From: Rhodospirillales bacterium
GTDB lineage: Bacteria; Pseudomonadota; Alphaproteobacteria; Acetobacterales; Acetobacteraceae
NCBI GenBank assembly: GCA_015654825.1
Contig: JAATGE010000630.1
Span: 1 to 9,239, forward strand
Direction: 5' to 3'
Length of the DNA: 9,239 nucleotides
The position numbers were made by a program, and so were the translations under genes. Shown here one piece after another: positions 1 to 6,501 of this stretch; the first letter of the stretch is position 1, and each line of letters begins with the position of its first letter. The notes below the pieces were generated by a model. That model saw only the letters and a list, made by a program, of their open reading frames with translations. It ran no database searches and had not been told where the DNA came from.

Positions 1-735
1 CCAGCGGTCGGTGCGCCGGTTGGTCTCGTGCCACAGGAAGGTATCAATCAGGTAGCCATGCGCGCCGTGCAAGGCGATGGCGTCGAACCCGATCGACACC
101 GCATAGGCGGCGGCGTCGCGGTAGCCCGCGATGACGTCGGCGATCTCCTCTTCCGTCATCGGCCGGGTCCGCGGGCGGGCGCGCTCGACATAGGCCGCAT
201 CGAGCGAAACGACGCCGCCCTCCGGCCCCCAGATGCCGGACGGGCGCATGGCGTCCACTTCCGGCGCGATGATGACCAGCGGATCGCGCAGGCCTCCCTG
301 ATGCCAGAGCTTGGCCGCGATCCGGCCTCCCGCGTTGTGCACGGAGGCGACGACGGCATTCCATCCGGCCAGGGAAGGCGCGCCGTGCAGCAGCGGAATG
401 GCGTGTTTATCCACCGCGGCCGGATGGCGAATGCCGGCGCCTTCGGTAATGATCAGGCCCACGCCGCCGGCGGCGCGGCGGGCGTAGTAGGCGGCGACGT
501 CGGCGCCGGGCACGCCGGAAGGCGAGGCTTCCCGCGTCATCGGCGCCATGACGATGCGGTTCGGCAGGTGCAGGCCGCGCACGGCGAGCGGGGTCATGAG
601 CTTGTCGATCGGTTGCGGCACGCCTGGCACCTTTGCGTCGTCGCCACGTCGGGGGATGGCTGGGGTTGCGTCAATGCGCGCGGGTGGCGTCATCGGCGGC
701 ATGATGGCGGCGCCATTAGCGGGCATGTGATACAT
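1..735 (-). CDS. Old Yellow Enzyme-family NADH:flavin oxidoreductase (partial, C-terminus off the left edge)
   Basis: I translated this by hand from the minus strand; the frame is open from the window edge to an ATG at 735. It is the N-terminal part of an FMN-dependent TIM-barrel ene-reductase, a family that reduces activated C=C bonds of enones or dienoyl-CoAs with NAD(P)H. Visible family motifs are LPNRIVMAPMTREASPSG (first strand and FMN-binding region), GGVGLIITEGAGI, the AAKLWHQGG strand, and IALHGAHGYLIDTFLW, which carries the H-x-x-H pair (residues 223 and 226 from the 735 start) and the nearby Tyr typical of the flavin site. About 245 residues are visible; the family is usually 350-400, or about 650 with extra domains. 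The start is uncertain: homology begins near the ATG at 597 (MTPLAVRGLHLPNR), while 735, 726, 702, 693 and GTG 630/621 are other options, and none has a clear ribosome-binding site. The gene is divergent from the amidohydrolase gene. Family is certain; substrate is unknown. Confidence 0.9.
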   Translation of the reverse strand, partial: MYHMPANGAAIMPPMTPPARIDATPAIPRRGDDAKVPGVPQPIDKLMTPLAVRGLHLPNRIVMAPMTREASPSGVPGADVAAYYARRAAGGVGLIITEGAGIRHPAAVDKHAIPLLHGAPSLAGWNAVVASVHNAGGRIAAKLWHQGGLRDPLVIIAPEVDAMRPSGIWGPEGGVVSLDAAYVERARPRTRPMTEEEIADVIAGYRDAAAYAVSIGFDAIALHGAHGYLIDTFLWHETNRRTDRW

Positions 736-801
736 CGTTGCCGCGTGGTTGGAAGCGCGCCGGCGCGGGCCTAGCTATCTTCGGCTCGGGAGTGCGCAGC
801 T
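736..801. promoter_or_regulatory. Short divergent intergenic region between the OYE and amidohydrolase genes
   Basis: These 66 bp separate two divergently transcribed genes and so should hold the promoter of at least the + strand gene. They contain a perfect 12-bp GC palindrome, CGCGCCGGCGCG (756-767). A Shine-Dalgarno-like CGGGAG (787-792) lies 9 nt before the ATG at 802. I see no convincing -35/-10 pair. If the OYE gene really starts near 597, the region is about 140 bp longer. The promoter role is inferred from gene geometry only. Confidence 0.4.
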
Positions 802-2523
802 ATGGATTATGACATCGTCATCCGCGGCGGGAGTGTTGCCGACGGCTCCGGCGCGGAGCCGTTTGCCGCCGACGTGGGTATTTCGGCCGGCCGGATTGTC
901 GTCGTCGGGCACGTTGCGGGAAGCGGCGCGGAGGAAATCGACGCGCGCGGAAAGCTGGTTACGCCGGGCTTTGTCGATGTGCATACCCATTACGATGGGC
1001 AAGCGACGTGGGAGCATACGCTGGCGCCCTCCTCGAACCATGGCGTTACCACCGTCGTGATGGGGAATTGCGGCGTCGGCTTCGCGCCGTGCCGGCCGGA
1101 CCACCATGAAATGGTGATCAAGCTCATGGAAGGTGTGGAGGATATTCCCGACGTTGTCATGTCGACGGGTGTGCCGTGGGGTTGGGAGAGTTTTCCGGAA
1201 TATCTCGACGTGCTCGGTTCGCGTTCGTATGACATCGATATTGCTCCGCAACTGCCGCATTCGCCTTTGCGGGTCTATGTGATGGGCGAGCGCGGGGCCA
1301 ATCTGGAGCCGCCGACCGAGGCCGATCTGGCGAAAATGCGGCAATTGACGGCGGAGGCCGTGCGCGCCGGTGCGCTCGGCGTTACCACGTCGCGCAACCT
1401 GTCGCATCGTTTCCGCACCGGCGAGCTTGCTCCGAGCGTTTCGACCGAGGAACAGGAGCTGATGGCGCTGGCGGACGGGCTGCGTGACGCCGGCGGCGGC
1501 GTGTTCCAGATGATACCGAACACCGATCTGGATCAGGTGGAGGAAGTGAAGCTGATGCGCCGCCTGGTGCAACGGTCCGGCCGCCCGCTTTCGTTCTCGC
1601 TGTTTCAGATGCCGCACAAGCCGGGCGTATGGCGCGACGTGCTGGCGGAAATGCAGGTGGCCAACGATGCCGGGCAGCAGATCCGCGGGCAGGTGTATCC
1701 GCGCCCGACCGGCATGCTGCTGGGGCTGGATTTGTCGCTGAACCCGTTTTCGCTGAACCCGAGCTACAAGGCGTTGGCCGACCTGCCGCTGGCCGAGAAG
1801 GTCGCGCGGCTGCGCGATCCGGAACTGCGCGCGCGCCTGCTCGCCGAGGAGCCGTCCGATCCGCACCCGTTCTTCCTTTCCGTGGTGCGGCAGACCGACA
1901 ATCTGTATCCGCTGGGCGATCCGCCGAATTACAGCCCCAGCCTGCAGGACAGCATCGCGGCGCGGGCCAAGCGCGCGGGCCAGGATCCCAGGGAGTTGAT
2001 TTACGATACGTTGCTGATGCGTGACGGCAGCGAAATTCTATATTGCCCGCTGGGCAACTGCGAAGGCGGCAAGTTCGACAGTGCCGGCGCGTTGATGAAG
2101 GCAAACAACACGATCCTTGGGCTGGGCGATGGCGGGGCGCATTACGGCATGATTTGCGATGCCAGTTTCCCGACCTACATGCTGACGCAATGGACGCGCG
2201 ATGCGGCGCCGGGGCAGGGCTTTTCCATTGGTGCCGCGGTGCGTGCGCTGAGCAGCGCGCCGGCACAGGCGGTGGGGCTGTGCGATCGGGGCATGATCCG
2301 CGCAGGCTATAAGGCCGACGTAAATGTGATCGATCTCGCCCGCCTGCATTTGCACGCGCCGAGCACCAAGCGCGATCTGCCCGCCGGTGGCCGACGGCTG
2401 AGCCAGAAGGCCGACGGCTACGACGCAACGATTGTTGCCGGCGCAGTGACCTATCGCAACGGCAGCGCCACCGGCGCACTACCCGGCCGCCTGGTCCGCG
2501 GCGCGCAGCAAGTGGCGGCCTGA
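802..2523 (+). CDS. COG3653-type amidohydrolase (N-acyl-D-amino-acid deacylase-like)
   Basis: A 573-aa metal-dependent amidohydrolase with an N-terminal beta-sandwich segment (MDYDIVIRGGSVADGSG), a TIM barrel and a C-terminal sandwich return (YKADVNVIDL). Metal-site motifs are H61-T-H63 in PGFVDVHTHYDGQ, Cys90 in MGNCGVGF, and Asp443 in GDGGAHYG. Spacing of H61, H63 and C90 matches His67, His69 and Cys96 of Alcaligenes D-aminoacylase as I remember it. However, the later zinc histidines of that enzyme (its THMR and SHHK motifs) are replaced here by FQMIPN (about 235-240) and SFSLFQ (264-269). This fits a long (about 570 aa) COG3653 subgroup of unknown substrate, so the D-aminoacylase name should be read as a family label. 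The ATG at 802 has CGGGAG 9 nt upstream. It is the first gene of a same-strand trio with the ligase and SDR; a 105-bp repeat-bearing gap follows. The likely role is hydrolysis of an amide or other C-N bond in the cytoplasm. Confidence 0.9.
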   Translation: MDYDIVIRGGSVADGSGAEPFAADVGISAGRIVVVGHVAGSGAEEIDARGKLVTPGFVDVHTHYDGQATWEHTLAPSSNHGVTTVVMGNCGVGFAPCRPDHHEMVIKLMEGVEDIPDVVMSTGVPWGWESFPEYLDVLGSRSYDIDIAPQLPHSPLRVYVMGERGANLEPPTEADLAKMRQLTAEAVRAGALGVTTSRNLSHRFRTGELAPSVSTEEQELMALADGLRDAGGGVFQMIPNTDLDQVEEVKLMRRLVQRSGRPLSFSLFQMPHKPGVWRDVLAEMQVANDAGQQIRGQVYPRPTGMLLGLDLSLNPFSLNPSYKALADLPLAEKVARLRDPELRARLLAEEPSDPHPFFLSVVRQTDNLYPLGDPPNYSPSLQDSIAARAKRAGQDPRELIYDTLLMRDGSEILYCPLGNCEGGKFDSAGALMKANNTILGLGDGGAHYGMICDASFPTYMLTQWTRDAAPGQGFSIGAAVRALSSAPAQAVGLCDRGMIRAGYKADVNVIDLARLHLHAPSTKRDLPAGGRRLSQKADGYDATIVAGAVTYRNGSATGALPGRLVRGAQQVAA

Positions 2524-2531
2524 CTCTTATG

Positions 2532-2608
2532 TACAAAAGTCTTTTGCTTCTTTTCTTCAGAAAAGAAGGCTCTTCTTTCTTGAAAGAAAGAAGCAAAGAA
2601 CTTTTGTA
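2532..2608. repeat. AT-rich palindromic repeat element, three-stem fold
   Basis: This lies in the amidohydrolase-ligase gap. The outer arms TACAAAAGT (2532-2540) and ACTTTTGTA (2600-2608) are perfectly complementary and continue inward through TTTG/CAAA to 2546/2594. Inside sit two perfect hairpins: CTTCTTTTCT-TC-AGAAAAGAAG (2547-2568) and CTTCTTTCTT-GA-AAGAAAGAAG (2572-2593), joined by 3 nt. The whole can form a cruciform in DNA or a Y-shaped three-stem RNA. Nucleotides 2572-2607 recur exactly at 4207-4242. No transposase or clear target-site duplication is visible. Composition is far more AT-rich than the flanking genes. The role (REP-like element, mRNA stabiliser or attenuator, non-autonomous mobile unit) is unknown. 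Confidence 0.85.
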
Positions 2609-2628
2609 TATAAAATTCTAGGCTTATC

Positions 2629-4218
2629 GTGCTGCCTTCTTCGATTCCCGCTGCGGTGTTTGAGGCTGCGCGTTGCTTCGGCGATGCGACGGCGATTGTC
2701 GATGATAGTACGCGCACGAGTTTTGCGTCGCTGGCGCATGCGACGCGGCGGGCCGGCCGCGCCTTCATTGCGGCCGGCTTGCGCCACGGCGATCGTTTCG
2801 CCATCTGGGCGCCGAACATGTGGGAATGGGTGGCGGCCGCGGCGGGCGGCCAGGCGGCGGGTGGCGTTCTGATACCGCTGAACACGCGCCTGCGGGGCCG
2901 CGAGGTGGCCAGCGTCGTGAACCGCGCCAGGGCGCGATTTTTAGTCTCGATCGGCGATTTCCTCGGTGTGGACTATCCCGCCATGCTGGAGGGTCACGAC
3001 ATGCCGACGCTCGAGCGCATTGTTGTGCTCGGGGGTGCGTCGGCGCCGCTGCGTGGCAGGGGCTGGGAGGATTTCCTCGCTTCCGGAAACGAGATTGATG
3101 AGGCAGAACTCGACGCGCGCGTCGCGGCACTTGGCCCCACCGATCTTGCCGATATCATGTTCACTTCGGGAACGACCGGCGATCCCAAGGGCGCCTTGTT
3201 CAACCACCACCAATCGCTGCTTGGCGCACAAACCTGGCTCGATATCGCGGCACTCCATCGAGGCGACCGCTACATGGCGTTCGGCCCATTCTCGCATACT
3301 GCCTCCTACAAGGCAGGGTGGGTCACCACGATGCTGTGCGGCTGTACGCTTTACGCGAAGAACAAGCTGGATCCGGTGTCGATCATGGCGCTGGTCAGCA
3401 GCGAACGCATCAACTTCATGCCGGCGCCGCCCACCGTTCTGCAATCGATTCTGGCGCACCCGGACCGCGACCAATACGATCTTTCCAGCCTGGAATTCAT
3501 TTCCACGGGCTCGGCCGTGGTGCCGATCGAAATGGTGCGGCGGCTGAAACTGGAAATCGGCGTCGACCAGGTCGCCACGGCCTATGGACTCACGGAGGTA
3601 TGCGGCACCGCTACTTTCACGCGGCCCGGCGACCCGCTGGAACTCGTGGCCAATACCGCCGGGCGCGCTGTTCCCGGCGTGGAAGTGCGCTGCGTGCGCG
3701 CCGACGGCAGCGACACCGATGTGGGCGAACCCGGCGAGGTTCTGGTGCGCGCCGCCAAGCTGATGCTGGGCTATTTCGAAAGCCCGAAGGCCACCGCTGA
3801 AGCCATCGATGAAGAGGGATGGCTGCATACCGGTGATGTCGGGTTGCTCGATGCCGGGGGAAACCTGAAAATCACCGACCGGCTCAAGGATATGTATATC
3901 GTCGGCGGGTTCAATTGTTATCCGGCGGAGATCGAACGCGATTTGGCGGGGCTGCCGGGCATCATGCATTGCGCGGTTATCGGCGTGCCGGACGAACGGC
4001 TTGGCGAGGTGGGGCGCGCTTATATCGTGCTGGCGCCACAGGCTTCGTTAACGGAGCAGGACGTCATGGCTTGGTGCAAACAGAATCTTGCGAATTATAA
4101 GGCGCCGCGTTCGGTGGTGTTTGTGGACGCGTTGCCGCTGAATGCTACGGGGAAGGTTTTGAAGCATGAGCTTCGGGCTTTGGCACGGGCAGGACGGAAG
4201 GAAGAACTTCTTTCTTGA
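2629..4218 (+). CDS. Acyl-CoA ligase (AMP-binding, class I adenylate-forming enzyme)
   Basis: A 529-aa adenylate-forming enzyme that should activate a carboxylic acid as acyl-AMP and transfer it to CoA. Core motifs are in order: the P-loop TSGTTGDPKG (179-188), YGLTE (319-323), TGD (401-403), the hinge region DRLKDMYIVGG (417-427) with NCYPAEIE, and NATGKVLK (505-512) with the acylating-step lysine K509. Length and motifs fit the FadD / medium- to long-chain or carboxylate-CoA ligase group; substrate cannot be assigned. The start is GTG 2629, because an in-frame TAA at 2611-2613 rules out longer forms and the N-terminus aligns with the family; the ribosome-binding site is weak. The last residues (about EELLS) and the TGA stop (4216-4218) lie in or beside the 36-nt repeat copy, so the C-terminal tail was probably reshaped by it. 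The ligase lies between the amidohydrolase and the SDR (40-bp gap), likely co-transcribed with at least the SDR. Confidence 0.93.
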   Translation: MLPSSIPAAVFEAARCFGDATAIVDDSTRTSFASLAHATRRAGRAFIAAGLRHGDRFAIWAPNMWEWVAAAAGGQAAGGVLIPLNTRLRGREVASVVNRARARFLVSIGDFLGVDYPAMLEGHDMPTLERIVVLGGASAPLRGRGWEDFLASGNEIDEAELDARVAALGPTDLADIMFTSGTTGDPKGALFNHHQSLLGAQTWLDIAALHRGDRYMAFGPFSHTASYKAGWVTTMLCGCTLYAKNKLDPVSIMALVSSERINFMPAPPTVLQSILAHPDRDQYDLSSLEFISTGSAVVPIEMVRRLKLEIGVDQVATAYGLTEVCGTATFTRPGDPLELVANTAGRAVPGVEVRCVRADGSDTDVGEPGEVLVRAAKLMLGYFESPKATAEAIDEEGWLHTGDVGLLDAGGNLKITDRLKDMYIVGGFNCYPAEIERDLAGLPGIMHCAVIGVPDERLGEVGRAYIVLAPQASLTEQDVMAWCKQNLANYKAPRSVVFVDALPLNATGKVLKHELRALARAGRKEELLS

Positions 4219-4242
4219 AAGAAAGAAGCAAAGAACTTTTGT
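4207..4242. repeat. Exact 36-nt half-copy of the 2532-2608 repeat, overlapping the ligase stop codon
   Basis: This sequence is identical over 36 nt to 2572-2607. It consists of the perfect hairpin CTTCTTTCTT-GA-AAGAAAGAAG (4207-4228) followed by CAAAGAACTTTTGT. The left hairpin and left outer arm are absent, so it is a single unit. The ligase TGA (4216-4218) falls in the hairpin apex. The SDR ribosome-binding site (CAGGGG, 4244-4249) follows directly, so the hairpin sits where it could affect ligase-SDR translational coupling or mRNA processing. Those effects are inference. Confidence 0.9.
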
Positions 4243-4258
4243 TCAGGGGTGGGTGGGT

Positions 4259-5020
4259 GTGAGGCGTACTGCGTTGGTGACGGGCGTTGCTTCCGGGATC
4301 GGGGCTGCTACGGCCGCTCAATTGCGGCGGGAGGGGTGCAGGGTTATCGGCGTTGATCTGCTTGGGGCCGATATTGTTGCCGATCTTGCGGGGGACGAGG
4401 GCCGTCTTCACATGGTTGGGGAGGCGGCTCGCCGTTGCGATGGCGCGCTCGACATCGTGGTCGCTTGCGCCGGCGTGCTGAACCGGGGGGCGACGACGCT
4501 GGCGGTGAATTACTTCGGGGCAGTGGCAACGCTGCTTGGGCTTCGCCATCTGCTGGCCGCCTCGGATGCGCCGCGCGCTGTCGCCGTGGGCAGCGTGGCC
4601 GCCTACTTTCCTTCAAACGCCGATCTGGTGGCGCGCCTGCTGGCCGGGGATGAAGCGGAAGCGCTTGGCAGTATCGGCAACGAGCCCGAAATCGGGCTCT
4701 ATGCTGCTTCGAAACTGGCGCTTGCGCGCTGGTGCCGCAGCGCGGCGATCGATACGGACTGGGCCGGTGCCGGCATCCTGCTGAATGTTGTCGCGCCGGG
4801 CCTGGTCGAAACCGGCATGAATCGCGAAACGTTCTCCGATCCCGTGCGCCGCGCGCAGGTCAGCTCCATGATGCCCGCGCCGCTGGGACGCCATGCGCAA
4901 CCCGAGGAGGTGGCTCAACTCATCAGCTTTCTCGTGTCCCCGGCAAACAGCTACACAACCGGCCAGGTGATTTTTTGCGACGGTGGCCAGCAAGCGCTGC
5001 AGCGCGCAGCGTGGCCGTAG
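4259..5020 (+). CDS. Short-chain dehydrogenase/reductase, 3-alpha-hydroxysteroid dehydrogenase/carbonyl reductase-like
   Basis: A 253-aa classical SDR, expected to be a soluble NAD(P)-dependent alcohol dehydrogenase or ketoreductase. Visible motifs are the cofactor loop TGVASGIG (8-15), D33 after the second strand (suggesting NAD preference), ACAG (69-72), N84 in NYFGA, S112 in GSVAAY, Y148-x3-K152 in LYAASK, and APGLVET. VDLLGADIVADLAGDEGR, VNYFGA, LLAGDEAEA and LVSPANSYTTGQVIFCDGG resemble the Comamonas 3-alpha-HSD/carbonyl reductase group more than FabG-type SDRs. That group includes many members that do not act on steroids, so substrate is open. I chose GTG 4259, with CAGGGG 9 nt upstream and the homology starting at RRTALVTG. 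The longer ATG frame from 4166 would translate the repeat (NFFLERKKQRTF) and is rejected. GTG 4253 is a minor alternative. It is the last gene of the + strand trio and converges on the P450. Confidence 0.92.
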   Translation: MRRTALVTGVASGIGAATAAQLRREGCRVIGVDLLGADIVADLAGDEGRLHMVGEAARRCDGALDIVVACAGVLNRGATTLAVNYFGAVATLLGLRHLLAASDAPRAVAVGSVAAYFPSNADLVARLLAGDEAEALGSIGNEPEIGLYAASKLALARWCRSAAIDTDWAGAGILLNVVAPGLVETGMNRETFSDPVRRAQVSSMMPAPLGRHAQPEEVAQLISFLVSPANSYTTGQVIFCDGGQQALQRAAWP

Positions 5021-5035
5021 TTTGAACTGAGCGCC

Positions 5036-5056
5036 AAAATGGGGCGTGCCGGCCCC
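5036..5056 (-). terminator. Weak candidate terminator for the P450 gene
   Basis: Read on the minus strand, GGGGC (5056-5052) and GCCCC (5045-5041) form a 5-bp GC stem followed by ATTTT (5040-5036). A second small hairpin, CGTGC-ACA-GCACG, lies at 5059-5071. Both sit in the 93-bp convergent gap between the SDR and the P450. This is a position-based suggestion only. Confidence 0.3.
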
Positions 5057-5083
5057 GTCGTGCACAGCACGCTTTCGCCAGAC

Positions 5084-5107
5084 GGGTTCAGCGCAGAGCC
5101 CTTTTTT
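5084..5107 (+). terminator. Weak candidate intrinsic terminator after the SDR
   Basis: GGGTT (5084-5088, counting one G-T wobble) pairs with AGCCC (5097-5101) and is followed directly by six T residues (5102-5107). The stem is only 5 bp with an 8-nt loop. It lies 64 nt past the SDR stop and just short of the convergent P450 stop codon. Placement and T-run are right for a terminator; the stem is poor. Confidence 0.4.
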
Positions 5108-5113
5108 GCGTAA

Positions 5114-6331
5114 TTATGCCTGTGTTGGCCAGGCCAACGGCAAACGGGCCACGCCAAGCACCTGACCCGGCAAGGTCTCCGCCTGCATCCCCGGCGCGAT
5201 ACCAAACTCCGGAATACGCTTCAGCCACTCTTCTACAAAAATCTGCAATTCCGCCCGCGCCAGGTTTGCCCCGGGGCATTTGTGCGGCCCGGCGCCAAAC
5301 GCCATGTGAGTATCGGTCTTGCGCTTGAAATCCACGTTCAGCGAATCCGCCCATGCACGTTCATCGAGCCCATGCAAGGGTGCTACGAGCATCAGGCGGT
5401 CGCCCTGCTTCAACTGAACGCCGCCGAATTCCATGTCGCGCGTCACCTTGCGGCCCAGCGTTGGAATTGAATGGCGGCGCAGCAATTCCTCGATCGCTGC
5501 CGGAATGAGCGTGGGATCTTCCACCAGTTGCTGCCGATGGTCCGGATGCGTCGCCAGGAATCTCGCGACAAACGACATTGTACCGGCGACCGTATCGAGC
5601 CCGCCGAACAACACCAGCGCGCACTCGCCCAATGCCTCCTCATGCGTGGCCGTGCGCCCCTCCACCTGCATTTGCACGATTCGGCTCAGCAGATCGTCGC
5701 CAGGGTGCTCGCGACGGCGTTTCACCCATTCTTCCAGATAGGCGTAGGTGCCTTGCAACGCGGCGTATTTGGCTTCCTGCGTGCCGCCGCGAATCATTTG
5801 ATCGGCGAGCTCGATCAGCCGCTCACGGTCTTCCAGCGGCAAATCCACCAGGCGCAGGAATATCGTCATCGGCAGGTGCCGCGCGAAATCCGCGACGAAT
5901 TCGCACTCGCCGCGCGGCTTCAGCGCATCGATCAATTCGATCGCCAGCGCCCGCGCCTCCGCGGCATAGGTGCGCACGGCGCGTGGCGACATCGCCACAT
6001 TCAGCGGGCGGCGATAGAAGCCATGCAGCGGCGGATCCGCATCGATCGGCAATTGCGCCGGTGTGCCCGGTACAGCCGGTATCGAAATGGCGCGGTCCGA
6101 CGAAAACCGCTCGAAGTCGGGAAACGCCTCGGCCAGGAGGGCCGCGCGGTTCACCACCCAATAGCCGCCATGGCGCGGCCAGAACCACATATCCGGGCTG
6201 CTATCCTGCAGCTTTTTCCACGCCAGATGCACATCCTCATGCTCACCGGGCAGGTCGAACAAATCGATGTCGCGCACAAGTGCCGGTGGCACGTGGGCCG
6301 GAATGCCAGCCAAGATCGTCCCCCTATCCAT
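5114..6331 (-). CDS. Cytochrome P450, P450cam/CYP101-like
   Basis: A 405-aa soluble class I bacterial P450 expected to insert one oxygen atom from O2 into a small lipophilic substrate. Visible features are the I-helix LFGGLDTV with the acid-alcohol pair D246/T247, ExxR at E282-R285 (EELLRRHS), and the heme loop FGAGPHKCPG with ligand C352. Much of the chain follows P450cam from memory: HVPxxLVxDxD at the N-terminus, GGLDTV in the I-helix, EFxGVQLKxGD, SGLDER-like HGLDER, and IPEFGIAPG near the C-terminus. At the position of P450cam Tyr96, which hydrogen-bonds camphor, this protein appears to have proline (counted back from the shared DPP), so camphor itself is unlikely. Length is normal. The ATG at 6331 has GGAGGG on the minus strand (6342-6337) 5 nt upstream. 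No ferredoxin or ferredoxin reductase is in the window, so electron partners must be encoded elsewhere. It is divergent from the crotonase gene. Confidence 0.95.
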   Translation of the reverse strand: MDRGTILAGIPAHVPPALVRDIDLFDLPGEHEDVHLAWKKLQDSSPDMWFWPRHGGYWVVNRAALLAEAFPDFERFSSDRAISIPAVPGTPAQLPIDADPPLHGFYRRPLNVAMSPRAVRTYAAEARALAIELIDALKPRGECEFVADFARHLPMTIFLRLVDLPLEDRERLIELADQMIRGGTQEAKYAALQGTYAYLEEWVKRRREHPGDDLLSRIVQMQVEGRTATHEEALGECALVLFGGLDTVAGTMSFVARFLATHPDHRQQLVEDPTLIPAAIEELLRRHSIPTLGRKVTRDMEFGGVQLKQGDRLMLVAPLHGLDERAWADSLNVDFKRKTDTHMAFGAGPHKCPGANLARAELQIFVEEWLKRIPEFGIAPGMQAETLPGQVLGVARLPLAWPTQA

Positions 6332-6501
6332 CGACGCCCTCCGTCCGGCGCGCAGACGCGCCCAGCGTCAGGCTACCGGCGGCCGGCCACAGGGCCAGTT
6401 TCGTGCGGCCCTTATCATGCCGGCGATGTTGCGTCGGCGCCGGTTGCCGCGCGATCGGTCGCTCCCTAGCACCTGGGGCCACCCGCCGGAGGTTGCCGCC
6501 G
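6332..6501. promoter_or_regulatory. Divergent promoter region between the P450 and crotonase genes
   Basis: These 170 bp lie between two divergent start codons and must hold both promoters unless transcription comes from further away. The Shine-Dalgarno sites are clear: GGAGGG on the minus strand (6342-6337) and GGAGG on the plus strand (6488-6492, 9 nt before the ATG). The middle is GC-rich with short self-complementary runs (GGCCGGCC-type near 6380-6390, and imperfect CCGGCG...CGGCGCCGG near 6420-6443). I see no strong -35/-10 pair or long operator dyad. No regulator gene is in the window to match to it. Confidence 0.5.

Noticed and set aside
28..774. 248-codon plus-strand open frame at the left end
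   Set aside because: It is antisense to the OYE gene, whose minus-strand translation shows clear family motifs; the product is a His/Arg/Gly-rich shadow frame of GC-rich DNA.
775..1866. 363-codon minus-strand open frame
   Set aside because: It is antisense to the amidohydrolase coding region and its composition (Arg/His/Gln-rich) shows no family motif.
2524..2628. Possible intrinsic terminator after the amidohydrolase or promoter for the ligase (TATATAAAAT at 2607-2616)
   Set aside because: The hairpins are AT-rich with no T-run directly after them, and no -35 box sits at the right distance from the TATA-like run; AT richness of the repeat explains the signal.
2532..4242. CRISPR or composite transposon flanked by the 36-nt repeats
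   Set aside because: Only two copies in direct orientation, 1.6 kb apart, with an ordinary acyl-CoA ligase gene between them; no spacer array, transposase or target duplication.
5578..6501. In-frame upstream extension of the crotonase gene, giving a 608-codon frame
   Set aside because: The extra 308 codons run antisense through the P450 gene and encode a Pro/Arg-rich chain without homology; ATG 6502 has a good ribosome-binding site and starts the crotonase fold.
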